DNA from: Myotis daubentonii
Taxonomy: Eukaryota; Chordata; Mammalia; Chiroptera; Vespertilionidae
DNA: 64,000 nt
Reading direction: 5' to 3'
Assembly (NCBI RefSeq): GCF_963259705.1
Contig: NC_081844.1
Location: 25,498,294 to 25,562,293 of the forward strand
The stretch's first letter is position 1. Every line of letters begins with the position of its first letter. A program made the translations under genes and the position numbers. Under the pieces are notes generated by a model. That model worked only from the letters and a program-made list of their open reading frames with translations, ran no database searches and was not told the origin of the DNA. Positions 21,186-53,591 of this stretch are shown one piece after another.

Positions 21186-21950
21186 CTAGAGGCCTGGTGT
21201 ACGACATTTGTGCATTTGGGTGTCGGGGCTGGGGTCTCTTCTCCATGTCCTGCATGGAGAGAGAGATGTGAACCAGTTTGTATAAATTAGGAGGCACTTT
21301 TGGGATTAAAGAAAAATGAACAGGACAGACACAAAATTAGATTAAAAGTTTGGGCTGGGTGTGGCGTCTGCCCTCTCATAGAGGGACAGACAGAGAGAGC
21401 CGGCACTGGAAGGAGTTTATTATATACTCAAATTACAGGAAGTTACATCACATCTGGGTGGGCCTTGAGTTCCTGGCGACATCATGAGATCCATCCCCTT
21501 AACACTGGGCGGGAAAGTCAGACTGAGTAGCGTCCAATTTCTTGACTGGGTCCGCCCTCAGGGCATGGCTATGCCTTCGCTCTGAGTTTCAGCTGACATA
21601 ATTAAACCGAGTGTTCTTTGCCAGCGGCCCTTAACACTGGGGGTGGAGGGTGGAAAGGGGGTCTCTCAGCCTGGCCTGTGCCCTCTTACAGTCTGGGATC
21701 CCTTGGGGGATGTCCACCTGCCTGCTTAAGCCTGTTCCCCGGAGGCGGGGTAGGCTCTGGCCACTGCTGCTGCCCTCTCCGGCTGTGAACCTAGCCTCTG
21801 GCTGAGCGGTGTTCCCATTGTGGGAGTGCACTGACCACTAAGGGGCAGCTCTTGCATTGAGAATATGCCCCCTGGTGGTCAGTGCACGTCATAGCGACCA
21901 GTCATTCTGTCGTTCGGTCAATTTGAATATTAGGGTTTTATTATATAGGA
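21186..21950 (-). mobile_element. Helitron (HeliBat-like), non-autonomous
   Basis: On the minus strand it starts A|TCCTATATAATAAAACCC and ends GGCCTCTAG|T: 5' TC, 3' CTAG (fits CTRR) and insertion between A and T, all Helitron hallmarks. No Rep/helicase coding sequence is present, so it relies on a helper. It lies left of the sequence that pairs with 59.7 kb. Confidence 0.85.
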
Positions 21951-22830
21951 TATGATGGCTCCACAATCTAATGCCTATTTTGCTTATGCCTTCCATACTC
22001 ATGCAAGTGAGGCTACTGGTACAGTCTAATATGGAATCTCAGAGACTATAAATCCTGGAAAATCTAATTCCTAACATTACCTACAAAGGGATATCCCAAA
22101 CATAGATTTTGGGTCATATCACAGGTCTCTCCTCTTAAACCAAAATATATCTAACATGCCAGTCAGGAAAAAAAGCACAAGATCAAATAACAAAGTAACA
22201 ATTCACATGGAAATATATTCTTCATAAAATTGACACACATAAATATTTACTCCCACTGTTTATTGCTAAGAAACATGAGGAAAAAGCTTTTATACCCATC
22301 ACCTCCCCCTGACCCCACCCCCCCCATCAAAAAAAAGCACTGTCAGTAATAAAGGGATATATGAGATATACATATATATATACACACATATACATAAAGG
22401 GATATATGAGATATATACATATATATACACACATATACATAAAGGGATATATGAGATATATACATATAGATATTAAATTTCACAAGGCCAGTAAAAACTC
22501 CAAATACCAAAATAAAAAAATATATTGAATTGTAATTTTTTAATGCCATCTGAACAAAAAACAAATAAAACATCATTTAAAAAATAAACTATTTCCATAT
22601 TAGAAATACATTAGAATTTACACACTTTGGATCTAACAGGCTTCAAAAAGTCAATAGATAATATTACTAACTGACTTAATAAAAAATCACCAGTTACTAA
22701 TATGTAATACTGTAGAAAGTTATGTCCCAGAATTATTCCATTGTAATATTCATTTCTAAAAGAAATTACAGTTGACCCTTGAACAACACAGGCTTGAACT
22801 GCAAGGATCCACTTTTTAGCAGCAGTTCAA
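21951..22830. repeat. 3' flank block shared by units B and C
   Basis: 21951-22100 pairs with 59740-59890 (GAGGCTA, TGGTA, ATCCTG, AAAATCTA landmarks), and 22480-22800 pairs with 60330-60640 (TGCCATCTGA/ATGGCCCTTT, AGTTGACCCTT). It probably covers the 3' UTR and downstream DNA of each zinc-finger gene. Confidence 0.75.
22351..22470. repeat. Tandem repeat, about 47-bp unit, 2.5 copies
   Basis: ATAAAGGGATATATGAGATA recurs at about 22351, 22395 and 22440 with TATATATACACACATATAC between. Simple AT-rich expansion. Confidence 0.85.
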
Positions 22831-22847
22831 ACACTTGTTTTTTAAAA

Positions 22848-23062
22848 AAAATATATATTTTATTGATTTTTTACAAAAAGGAAGGGAGAGAGATAGAGAG
22901 TTAGAAACATCGATGAGAGAGAAACATCGATCAGCTGCCTCCTGCACATCTCCTACTGGGGATGTGCCCGCAACCCAGGTACATGCCCTTGACCGGAATC
23001 GAACCTGGGACCTTTCAGTCCGCAGGCCGACGCTCTATCCACTGAGCCAAACCGGTTTCGGC
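22848..23062 (-). mobile_element. Ves SINE, minus strand, young
   Basis: Ends GAGCCAAACCGGTTTCGGC. It sits in the middle of the shared 3' flank and is absent from the matching place in units A and C. Confidence 0.85.
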
Positions 23063-23398
23063 CAAACACTTGTTTTTAAAGGATGAATTGCCATTTCAAT
23101 TTGTGGTTGGGAAACCCATGGAAGACTGGCTTAAGTTCTACAAGGGTTTTGGAGTATGTGGAGAGTTGGTGCCCTTAATCCCCGAGTTGTTTAAGGATCA
23201 ACAGTATTAGAAAATCACATCCTAATAACACATTTAAAGAAACTTGGTAAATAAAAATATTTATAATTTTCAAAACAACTCTTTAACCTTGAACATTTTC
23301 CAGAACATTATACAAACATTAATTTCCATCAGCCTTATCAGGTTATTTACATTTCTATTCCTTTCAGTGAGAGTTTTCAAATATAAAGATGTGGGCCC

Positions 23399-23612
23399 AG
23401 CCCAGCCAGCATAGCTCAGTGCTTGAGCATCAACCTATGAACCAGAAGGTCACAGTTTGATTCCCGGTCAGGGCATATGCCCGGATTGCAGGCTGGACCC
23501 CCCAGTGTGGGGCATGCAGAAGGCAGCCAATCAATGATTCTCTCCCATCAATGATGTTTCTGTCTCTCTCTCCCTTCCTCTCTGAAATCAATAGAAATAC
23601 ATTTTTAAAAAA
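23399..23612 (+). mobile_element. Ves SINE variant, plus strand
   Basis: Variant head CCCAGCCAGCATAGCTCAGT with the segment CAACCTATGAACCA, a subfamily also seen at 27431 and 50828. It inserted just 3' of the gene B coding end. Confidence 0.8.
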
Positions 23613-23731
23613 TACAGACCAATGAAACCTTTCTCACACTCTTTACATTCATGAGGTTTTATCCAGTGAGTCCTCTAATGCCTCCAGAAAGAAAACGAAT
23701 AACTGGTCTTTTCCACACTATTCACTAGGTT

Positions 23732-44304
<20,573 letters not shown>

Positions 44305-44620
44305 TTCCCAGCTTCTGGGGTCCCCTCGCGCGGTCCTTTCCGCTCCCGCGGCGGGTGCAACTCACAGCGGGACCGACGCCGCAGCAGAGATACCTGCCCG
44401 GTTCACCGCAGGTGAGACTCGACCCGGGTCAGCCACGCAGGCCCCCGGGTTTGCTGGGAGCGGCCCCGCCCACCTGCCCCGCGCCGCCCCTGATAGGGCA
44501 GTTCGCGAGGACCCGCCTCCCTCCCTCCTGAGTGACAACCGAGGGAACAGCTCAGGTGGTTGAGCAGAACTAGCTTCCGCTGGTGGGCGGGACCATCCTC
44601 CAGGGACGTTTGCCTTTTTT

Positions 44621-44935
44621 TTTCTTTTTTTTTTTAACGCAGCATGCAAACTTATTTAACAAAAGTAAAAGGTAAAGTCAAACAGGCACTAATATTAGGA
44701 GAAAAAGCAACTAGAAGAAATTTTATGTTGAACACCTTACAGTAACCTGCTCCCAATTGCATTTAACTGATCTGTTGCTGTGACGACACAGCTCATGCCC
44801 ATGAATGGATGAACGATTTGAACACTTTTTCAAATATCCACTGAATACTAGCATCTGTACATATATATTAAATTGGGGGAGGGGGGACTGTAATTGATGG
44901 TCCCCCGATATACTTTGGGGAGAGGTCGTCTAGAG
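44621..44935 (-). pseudogene. Possible retrocopy of an unidentified 3' UTR
   Basis: Begins (minus strand, 3' end) with an A-tail-like run at 44621-44636 preceded by GTTAAATAAGTTTGCATGCT, with no reading frame. The form suggests the 3' end of a reverse-transcribed mRNA, but I do not recognise the source. Confidence 0.3.
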
Positions 44936-45743
44936 AGAAAAATACGTGCTTCTGGCTCCTGAATCGCGTTATGAACCCAGCCTAGACTCTGCTGGACGCC
45001 AAGTGTCTTCAGACATCAGCGGTTTGGAAAACCTGTTTGGAAAAGTTCTCCGGGTGACATGGCATCCCTGTGTTCATTGTGCTCGTGGAAGTATTGGTCA
45101 GAGCACTCGATCTGTTTGTGCGCCGTTCTGCTGGCAGGTGGGAGGTGCACGCGGGTGGGGGCGGTGGCGGGAGGCGCAGGGAGAGCGGGTCAAACGTACC
45201 CCTCCCTCCAAGGCCTGGATTGTGCTATGACCAACCCCAGGGACATTTGCTTTAAACAAAACTTTCTGCTTCTAGGATATTGGTGTCTTCCCGCTGTTTA
45301 TTCTGAATGGAGACACAGATGTGCAGAATTTCAAATTGTTGCCCGTCCTTGTCCTCAGCAAAAGGGCCGCCCAGGCCAAGCCAGACTGGGACCAGGGGAT
45401 CAGAGGTCCTCTCCGGGTCAGAGGTTGGCAAACATACTTTAAAAAGTTTACAAACACACTTAAAAATAACCTCACCATATGCAGTGGAGAGTTTGGCTCC
45501 ATTTTCATGTTTATTGGCAGCATTCAGACTTCCACGCATCCCATCTCTATCTCTATACATGTGGTACTTTCGCGAAGGAGTCCCATGGCTTCCCAAACAT
45601 TTGGATCTGGTGGCAAATTTGAACCCAGCAGAGCCACATGGGTTACATGGGTGCAGGGACTCTTCTATGTTCAATCATAAGCTTGAACTGTGCTCAATAA
45701 AACTCACAGGTGTACATTTTACAGTAGGAGGGAAAATATTCTT
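44936..45743. other. Intergenic sequence between units B and C, unassigned
   Basis: Moderately GC-rich up to about 45230. Several short overlapping frames exist, none resembling a known protein and none conserved elsewhere in the window. Confidence 0.4.
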
Positions 45744-45749
45744 ATAGTT

Positions 45750-46083
45750 TGTGGGAAGAGCTCAGGAGATTTATCTCAGTGCTGCGGCCGAAGCAACGCT
45801 GTGAGCACACTCCAGAGAACAGACTTCCTTGGCACACCAGGAAGTGGCAATGCCCGCCTGACAAATCTCCAAGAGCTACCTGCTCTTAGCCCCGACCCTC
45901 ATGCCCATTGGATAACATAGCAAGCATGTCCCTATTCTATTGGCAGCTTACCCCTTTTATAGGGCTGTACTTCCCCAATAAACTTAGATCTGTGTCTCTG
46001 AACCTGGTGTCCGGAGTCTTGCATGCAGACGCCCCAGCGCGTTGGGCTCCGTCGTCCTCACCCCGGGGGGACCCCCTGTTCCA
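45750..46083 (+). mobile_element. Solo LTR, 334 bp, with 6-bp duplication (class II type)
   Basis: TGTGGGAAG to CTGTTCCA, flanked by ATAGTT at 45744-45749 and 46084-46089. TATA-like TTTTATAGGG and AATAAACTTAGATC are present. A 6-bp duplication fits class II (ERVK-like) integration. Confidence 0.85.
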
Positions 46084-46102
46084 ATAGTTGTGTTTTTTTT
46101 AA

Positions 46103-46318
46103 TTCTTTAAATATATTTTATTGATTTTTTACAGAGAGGAAGGGAGAGGGATAGAGAGTTAGAAACATCGATGAGAAAGAAACATGGATCAGCTGCCTCC
46201 TGCACACCTCCTACGGGGATATGCCCTAACCAAGGTACATGCCCTTGATCTGAATCGAACCAGGGACCTTTCAATCCACAGGCCAACGCTCTATCCACTG
46301 AGCCAAACACGTTAGGGC
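46103..46318 (-). mobile_element. Ves SINE directly beside the LTR
   Basis: Ends CCAAACACGTTAGGGC; flanked by ATAGTTGTGTTTT on both sides, a duplication that includes the LTR's own target repeat. Confidence 0.85.
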
Positions 46319-46347
46319 TATAGTTGTGTTTTAATCCTCACCTGAGG

Positions 46348-46605
46348 ACATGCTTAGAGAGAGGAATGGAGGGAGGGAGGGAGGGAGGGAGAGAGAGAGA
46401 GAGAGAGGGAGGAAGGAAGGGAGAGAGAGAGAGAGAGAGAAGAGAGAAACATGGATGTGAGAGAGAAACTTCAATTGGTTGCCTTCAGTATGTGCACCTA
46501 CGGGGGATCAAACCCCAAACCCAATTATGTGCCCTGACCAGAATCCAACCCGAAAACTTTCAGTACGCAGGACAGTGCTCAACCAACTGAGGCACTCCAG
46601 CTGGG
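46348..46605 (-). mobile_element. Ves-type SINE with GGGA/GA-rich tail
   Basis: Minus strand; expanded (GGGA)n(GA)n at 46366-46445; ends GCACTCCAGCTGGGC. Confidence 0.75.
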
Positions 46606-46889
46606 CTCTTTTTATAGTTTTTGAGTGTGTGCCTAGAGATTTTGTAATGTAAATGGCTGATATCCATAGGCAATTGAATTTCTATTTTCACCAAACATAA
46701 AAAAAAAAACAATAAAAGATTTTGGAAAATTGGATGTATATGAAAACTCAATATACTTAACTCGTTGGTTCAAACTTCTAATTATTTATATATTTAAATA
46801 GCTTTATTGAAGTGCAATAATCATGCTATATAATGCTTCCCTTTAATGTGTACAATTCAGTGGTTTTCAATATACTCACAGACAACATA

Positions 46890-47093
46890 TCCAATTTGGC
46901 TCAGTGGATAGAGCGTTGGCCTATGGAGTGAAGGGTCCCAGGTTCGATTCTGGTCAAAGGGCATGTACCTTGGTTGCCGGCACATCCCCAGTAGGAGGTG
47001 GAGGCAGCTGAACGATGTTTCTCTCTCATCGATGTTTCTAACTCTCTATCCCTCTCCCTTCCTCTCTGTAAAAAATCAATAAAAACAACAACA
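46890..47093 (+). mobile_element. Ves SINE within L1
   Basis: ATCCAATTTGGCTCAGTGGA; lacks the first few head bases. Confidence 0.8.
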
Positions 47094-47444
47094 AAAAAGA
47101 ACCCCTATACCCTATAACGATTATAACTATCAATTCTCCATCTTTTCATGTTCCACCAGAAAGCCACAGTCCTCTTATCTTTCTCTTTCTATGGAATTCC
47201 CTATTCTGGATTTACATATGAATAGAATCATATAAGAGGTTGTCTTAATAACTAACTTCAGTAACAGCTTAATTTTTTCAAGACATCCATAAAATAGCAT
47301 GTAAGGGATACTTCATTTCTTTTCACAGCCAAATAATATTCAATCATTTGGATAAAGCACAATGTGTTTATTCGTCTATTAATAGTCATTTGGTGTGATT
47401 CCAGCTTTTGGCTATTCTGAATAATGTTACAAAAAAGCCTATAT

Positions 47445-47632
47445 GGCCCTGACCCAGTAGCTCAGTTGGTTAGAGTGTCATCCCAATATGGCAAGGTTGT
47501 GGGTTCAATCCCCTGTCAGGGCACATACAAGAGTCAAACAATTAATGCATAAATAAGTGGAACAACAAATCCATCTCTCTCTCCCCCCTCCTCTTCCTCT
47601 CTCTCTAAAATCAATAAAGATATATATATTAA
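47445..47632 (+). mobile_element. Ves-type SINE, divergent head
   Basis: GGCCCTGACCCAGTAGCTCA with GTTGGTTAGAGTG, closer to a tRNA (A box) than the other copies. Confidence 0.75.
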
Positions 47633-47635
47633 AAA

Positions 47636-48080
47636 GCCCTAGCTGATTTGGCTCAGTGGCTAGAGCAGGGGTGGGCAAACTTTTTGACTCGAGGGCCACA
47701 ATGGGTTCTTAAACTGGACCGGAGGGCCGGAACAAAAGCATGGATGGAGTGTTTGTGTGAACTAATATAAATTCAAAGTAAACATCATTACATAAAAGGG
47801 TACAGTCTTTTTTTTTTTTTTTTTTAGTTTTATTCATTTCAAACGGGCCGGATCCGGCCCGCGGGCCGTAGTTTGCCCACGGCTGGGCTAGAGTATCAGC
47901 CTATGGACTAAAGGGTCCCTGGTTTGATTCCAGTCAAGGGCACATGTTGTGGGCTCGATCCCCAGTAGCGGGTATGCAGGAGGCAGCCAATCAATGATTC
48001 TCTCTCATTGATATTTCTATCTCTCCCTTCCTCGCTCTTCCTCTCTGAAATCAATAAAAAAAAAAAAACATATATTTTTT
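47636..48080 (+). mobile_element. Ves SINE split by a hAT miniature
   Basis: Head 47636-47665, remainder 47886-48080. The interruption is the element at 47666-47885. Confidence 0.85.
47666..47885. mobile_element. hAT miniature inside a SINE A box, 8-bp duplication
   Basis: CAGGGGTGGGCAAACTTTTT to AGTTTGCCCACGGCTG, flanked by GGCTAGAG at 47658-47665 and 47886-47893. 220 bp, with no coding sequence. Confidence 0.92.
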
Positions 48081-48697
48081 AAAAGCCTATACGTACAAGT
48101 TTTCATTTGGGCATATGTTTTGATTTCTTTGGGCATATACCTCAGGGTGAAATGCTGGGTCCTATGGTAATCCTAGCTTTTATTGTTGAGGACCTGCAGC
48201 CTGTTTCCTAAGTGGCTACTGCACCATTTTATATTCCTGCCAGCAGTGGGTGAGGGGTCCAATTTCCATATTCCCCACAGAACAAATTATTATCTCACTC
48301 TCTGATTCCAGCCATCGTGGTGGTTGTGATGTTCTATTTCATTGGGGTTTTCACTTGGATTGGCTTGATAACTAGTGATTTCTAGCATCTTTTTTGTGTG
48401 TTCTTGCCCATTCCTACATCTTCCTTGGGAAAAATGTCTATTTACATCCTTTGACATTTTATTTGTTTGTTTTTACAGAGTACAACAAAATCGGTCACTT
48501 TTATTAAAAAAAAAATTAAAAAAGTGTGCAAAATTAAATTTCATGGTCAAATACACATAAAAGGAACATGCATACTTTACATTGAAACCCATATACAGTT
48601 AGTTGATTACATGACAGTAAAAGAACTGGTAAAACAGAGAAGTTGCTGCTGCAGAGTTTAAATGTTTGTAACCCGAAATTAAAACCATAAATGAAAT

Positions 48698-48958
48698 GCC
48701 CTGGCTGGTGTAATTCAGTGGTTAGAGCATTGGCCAGCTCACCGAAGGGTCATGGGTTCAATTCCCAGTCAAGGGCACGTACCTGGGTTGCAGGTTCCAT
48801 CCCTGGCCCCTGTCCAGGTGCATGTAGGAGACAACCAATTGATGTGCCTCTCTCACATCAATGTGTTTCTTTTTCTCTCTCTCCCTCCTTTCATCCTTCC
48901 CTCTCTAAAAAAAATCAATTACAAAAATATCCTCAGGTGAGGATTAACAACAACAAAA
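48698..48958 (+). mobile_element. Ves SINE, plus strand, older
   Basis: GCCCTGGCTGGTGTAATTCA; tail TATCCTCAGGTGAGGATTAA as in the 7151 and 11470 subfamily. Confidence 0.8.
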
Positions 48959-49054
48959 AAGCACTCACAAACAAACAAAAACCCCCTATGTTAGGTTTCT
49001 TTAAAGGGAATTTAAGAAAATCAAATATACATTGAGCTGATAACCTATTTTATT

Positions 49055-49271
49055 TTATTTTAAAGTATATTTTTATTGATTTCAGAGAGAAAGCGAGAGG
49101 GAGAGAGAGACAGAAACATCAATGATGAGAAAGAATCATCGATCAGCTGCCTCCTGCACACCCCTTTCTGGGGGTCAAGCCTGCAACCCAGGCATGTGCC
49201 CTGACTGGGAATTGAACAGTGACCTCCTGGTTCATAGTTGATGTTCAACCACTGAGCCACACCAGCTGGGC
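49055..49271 (-). mobile_element. Ves SINE, minus strand
   Basis: Ends CACACCAGCTGGGC; flanked by ATAACCTATTTTA/ATAACCTATTTTAG. Confidence 0.85.
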
Positions 49272-49491
49272 CCATAACCTATTTTAGTTGCCAAATGTTT
49301 TTAAAAATGTTATGTGCCTTTCGTTCTCAAAGCGTTAGTGTGCAGCTCTTAAAAATGTTGGGAAGAGAAAAAGGGGTGAGACATGGAAGTGGAAACTGAC
49401 GTCTAACGCATCCTGTTCCACTTTGTTGAGATATCAAATGTTCCCTTCAATTCATCTAAATTAAGCAGGCTTTTTTTTTAATCCTCACTAG

Positions 49492-49705
49492 ATAATATTT
49501 TTTCCATTGATTGCTAGAGAGAATGGGTGGGAGGAGGGGGAAGAGAGAGACACATCGATTAGATTAGATTCATTGCTTCCCACACACGTCCCTACCATGA
49601 CTAAGGAACCTGCAACCGAGGTAGGTGCCCTTGACTGGGAATCAAACCCGGGACCTGTTGGTCCATGGGCCAATGCTCTAATCATGGAGTAAAACAGGCC
49701 AGGGC
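49492..49705 (-). mobile_element. Ves SINE, minus strand
   Basis: Starts with the tail type AATCCTCACTAGATAATATT; ends AAAACAGGCCAGGGC. Confidence 0.8.
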
Positions 49706-50339
49706 TCTATGACTAATTTTTAAAGTCTATGCATTACTCTGTTCCTGGGAGTTTCACCAGGGTGTCCTATTCACTGGGCAGGCCTGGCATTTGCCTCAAT
49801 TCCAACAGCTCCAGCAGAAAGGCAGCATGCCAGCACGTCTGCATACACAGCCAAACCAGGCACAGAGAGGAACATGACGCGGGACGCACAAAGAAAATGC
49901 CCACCTGTGTTCTCTAACACAGCTGTGTCTCTTTTCTTCATGTTCAGAAAATTCCTTTCTGCTTTCTGAGGCAAGTTTGCTGGTATTATTAATCTATTTC
50001 AATCTGGTTATAATATAAGAACTAACATTTACACATCTGTTTATTTCCCCAATATAGACTCAGTGAAAATGATGGAATATGTTGCCAAAAACAAATTTCG
50101 ATTTGTCCATCCTTTTCTCAACCCAGCCCCTAAGCTTGTATGGAGCCCCGACTGTAGGTGCAAGGAAGCGGGGAATCAGTAAAGCTAGTGGCACAGGTGA
50201 ACTACAGGTAACAAGTCAGCAGCCCACCCCAGGCTGCTCAGAGCCACTTGAGTGTCTACGGTGACTCAATGATTCTTCTTCCTTTAATATTGGAAATGCA
50301 AAGCCTTGCTTAGGAAAACAGACAACCACATATGGCTTT

Positions 50340-50806
50340 GAGACTAAGGTCCGTCCCTCCAGCCCGTCACCCACAAGGCCCCAGGGTGCCGGGACCAGCC
50401 CCAGTAGTTTGAGGGTGTTGTTTGCATGCTGGGTGAAAAGTCACAAGTTTGTCCTCTGTCATTTAAGAAACTGTGCACAGATATCCCAGATGCACTGCCC
50501 CTTGGGGGTGAACAGGAATTTGTAGTAGCTGCTCGCTGCACAAATTGCAATGACAGCATTTGGCTCTGGTCCAAAGCCACAACTGCATGGAGAGTCCGGG
50601 AGAACCTGAAACTTGGAAAAACTGCACGTGGAACTGAAGTATTTTGGAAGGAAACTTGCTGTTGCCAAACTAGACTGTTTATTCCTTTCTGGATCTTGAG
50701 CAGCGAAAATGTGCACTGTGCCGTGGTCACTGAACACACAGATGAGGGAGAGGTCCTGATTGAAGTTAATGCAATAAATATTCGCTGCTTGAGATCCTCT
50801 TCATAG
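50340..50806 (-). pseudogene. WDR45B: WDR45B (WIPI3) processed pseudogene, C-terminal part
   Basis: Minus strand reads [20 protein letters not shown], then [45 protein letters not shown] and [10 protein letters not shown], matching the last WD/propeller blades of the autophagy PROPPIN WDR45B as I recall it. CGA appears as TGA at about 50795, and Cys/Trp substitutions break conserved positions. The 3' UTR continues left, possibly to about 49700. No introns, 5' end missing: a retrocopy. Confidence 0.88.
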
Positions 50807-50827
50807 TTCCTGGTTTAAATACCCTGA

Positions 50828-50975
50828 TGGCCCAGCCAGCCTATGAACCAGGAGGTCATGGTTTGATACCTGGTGATGCAGGAGGCAGCTGATCAATGAT
50901 TCTCTCATCATTGATGTTTCTATCTCCTACCTCTCCCTTCCTCTCTGAAATCAATAAAAAGATGTGTGTGTGTGT
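50828..50975 (+). mobile_element. Ves SINE, internally deleted
   Basis: CAGCCAGCCTATGAACCAGG then directly GATGCAGGAGGCAGC: the middle is missing. Tail (TG)n. Confidence 0.75.
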
Positions 50976-50989
50976 TTTTAAGAAAACTA

Positions 50990-51273
50990 ACTCCACCCAA
51001 CAAAATTATCATTCAGAATTAAAGATTAATATATTCCCAGACAAATAAAAAGAAAATATCAACGATAAAAGCAAACATTTTATACCTGTAGTAGATTAAC
51101 TAATTACAAAGCTACTATGATGGTTAAGACACAATAGTAAAATCAAGATTATCTAAATAAGTGATAAACACAAAAATATAAAATATATCATAAGCATAAT
51201 ATGTAGGGAGAGTTTAATGTGTAGTGATTTTGAAATGGTTTGACATAAACAACAATTAGCTTTATAAAATAGA
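50990..51273 (+). mobile_element. L1 fragment, plus strand, left part
   Basis: Same ORF1-end region as 37330-37560 (AACAAAATTATCATTCAGAA, GCTACTATGATGGTTAAGAC). Continues at 52432 beyond the Helitron. Confidence 0.7.
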
Positions 51274-52431
51274 CTAGAGGCCCGGTGCACAAAAATTTGT
51301 GCACTCAGGGGGGTCCCTCAGCCTGGCCTGTGCCCTCTCACAGTCTGGGACCCCTTGGGGGATGACCACCTGCTGGTTTAGGCCTGCTCCCTGGGGAATT
51401 GGGCCTAAGCTGGCAGTCAGACATCACTCTGGCAGCCCAGGAGCCCTTGGGGGATGTCCACTTGCCAGCAGGGAGCAGGCCTAAGCTGCAGTCAGACATC
51501 CTTAGCGCTCCTGAGGAGGCAGGAGAGGCTCCCACCACCACCGCTGTACTGGCAGCCATCAGCCTGGCTTGTGGCGGAGCAGAGCTCCCCCTGTGGGATT
51601 GCACTGACCACCAGGGGGCAGCTCCTGCATTGAGCGTCTGTCCCCTGGTGGTCAGTGTGTGTCATAGTGACCAGTCATTCTCAGTCTTTCTGCTGTTTGG
51701 GTAAGTTTGCATATTACCCTTTTATTATATAAGATAGAGGCCTGGTGCACGGGTGGGGGCTGGCTGGTTTGCCCTGAAGGGTGCCCCAGATCAGGGTGGG
51801 GGTTCCGCTGGGGTGCCTGGCTAGCCTGGGTGAGAGGCTGATGGGTGTTTGCAGGCTGGTCAAGCCCCCCCCCCCGAGTGGGGACCCTCACCCCATGGAG
51901 GTTTGGCCAGCCTGGGTGAGGGGCTGATGGCTGTTTTCAGGCTTGCCACACCCCCTTTAGGGTGGGGGGTCCCCGCTAGAGTGCCTGACCAGTCTGGATG
52001 AGGGGCTGAGGGCCGTTTTCAGGCTGGCCAAACCCCCCCAGCGACAGAAGCTCCCAGCCTCTCCTTTTTTTCTTATTCTGGGATTTATTTACCTTCTATA
52101 ATTGAAACTTTGTTGCCTTCAGTGGAGCTCAGAGCCGGCTCCTGCTTGCTCCAGCTCCATGGTCACGGCCAGCTGAAAGCAGGTATCTGGGGTTTATTTA
52201 TCTTCTATAATTGAAACTTTTTGCCTTCAGTGGAGCTCAGAGCCTGCCGGGAAGCTTGGCTTCCTCCATCACTGGAGCAACCAAGCCTCCTGCTCACTTC
52301 AGCTCCATGGCTGCCGATCGCCATCTTGGTTGGGTTAATTTGCATATAGTTGCTCTGATTGGCTGGTGGGTGTGGCTTAAGGTGTAGCAAAGGTATGGTC
52401 AATTTGCATGTTTGTCTTTTATTAGATTAGA
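51274..52431 (-). mobile_element. Composite of two head-to-tail Helitrons in L1
   Basis: Minus strand: start A|TCTAATCTAATAAAAGAC at 52431, end GGCCTCTAG|T at 51274, internal junction GGCCTCTA/TCTTATATAATAAAAG at 51734. Same architecture as 25553-27085 but without the minisatellite. Contains CCAAGATGGCGATCGGCAGC near the 5' end. Confidence 0.85.
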
Positions 52432-52822
52432 TTACTTTAAACATGAAGCTCATGGTAACCACATGCATGAAGCTCATGGTAACCACAACAAAAAAAAACC
52501 TATAATAAATTTAAAAAACACACAGAGGGAAATGTAAGCAAGTGTAACGCTAAAGAAAGTCACCAATGCCCAAGAGAAAAAAGCAAGAGACAAAATTTAA
52601 AAAGAGAATAACTACAAAAACAACCAGAAAACACTTAATATAATGGCAACATGTACATAACTATCAACAATTAATTTAAATGTAAATAAACTAAATGCTC
52701 AAATAAGTCGTGGGGTGGCTGAAGGAATTAAAATGAAACAAGAGTCATACTTATGCTGCCTACAAAGACTTACTTCAGGTCCAAAGACATGGACTAAAAA
52801 CGAAGGGATCGAAAAGAGTGTC
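52432..52822 (+). mobile_element. L1 fragment, plus strand, right part
   Basis: GAAGCTCATGGTAACCACA as at 37578, then inter-ORF-like sequence to a SINE. Confidence 0.7.
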
Positions 52823-53035
52823 ACCCCAGCTGGTTTGGCTCAGTGGATAGAGCGTCAGCCTTCGGACTGAAGGGTCCCGGGTTTGATTCTGCTCAAGGGC
52901 ACATGCTCCGGTTTTGGGCTCAATCCCCAGAGGGGGACATGCAGGAGGCAGCCAATCTATGATTCTCTCTCATCATTGATTTTTCTGTCTCTTTCTCCCT
53001 GTTCCTTCCTCTCTGAAATCAATAAAAATGTATAT
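52823..53035 (+). mobile_element. Ves SINE, plus strand
   Basis: CCCCAGCTGGTTTGGCTCAG, good A and B boxes. Confidence 0.85.
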
Positions 53036-53040
53036 TTTTT

Positions 53041-53588
53041 AAAAGTCAGAGAGGAAAGGGACTTGGGGACAGACTCGGGGGTTTGCCCAGATGAACTACC
53101 CCTGCCCTTGGCTGTGCTGGTTCCAAGCCTCGTGGGTCCCCTGGAGTTTGAGAGGTGCATGTGGGGAAACAAAAGAGGGAGGGGAAGGGGGACAGGAAGG
53201 GGAAAGGCACAGGCATGCTCCCAGCATGGGGAGAATGTGCATTGGGACCTTTGTTTTGAGGGGTTTTAAAGGCTGAGAGTTTAGGGGAGGTCTCATGGGA
53301 AGATTTTTATAGAATATTCATCAGCTTTATGCTGCTGTACCAAAATGAGATTTATTCTCTTCATCTGACCTTGGGTGCCGTTGGCAAATGGCACTAATTG
53401 GATTTCTGCTGTCTCCCTGAGTGGGGCAATTTAAGCCATTTATCCTCTTGTTGGAGAGAAGTGCAAACCATTTACTCTTAAGTGTCCTTGGTTTAGGGAA
53501 GATGGGATTTACTAGATGGCTGCAGCTGCTGTTTAAATCTGGTCTCAGTTTCCCTATTCTGCTTGCCCTAGCTTACTGGCCTGTCTCA
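53041..53588 (-). mobile_element. LTR fragment, minus strand
   Basis: Relative of 42091-42841 (AGTGTCCTTGGTTTAGGGAA, TTTCCCTATTCTG, GCCTGTCTCA). The R/U5 side is missing. Confidence 0.65.
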
Positions 53589-53591
53589 AAA

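Larger units (their letters stand above)
46790..48450 (-). mobile_element. Old L1 fragment, minus strand, interrupted by SINEs
   Basis: Familiar reverse-complement L1 text (GTACAATTCAGTGGTTTTCA, GGCATATACCTCAGGGTGAA, AAGTGGCTACTGCACCATTT). Interrupted at 46890-47093, 47445-47632 and 47636-48080. Confidence 0.75.
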
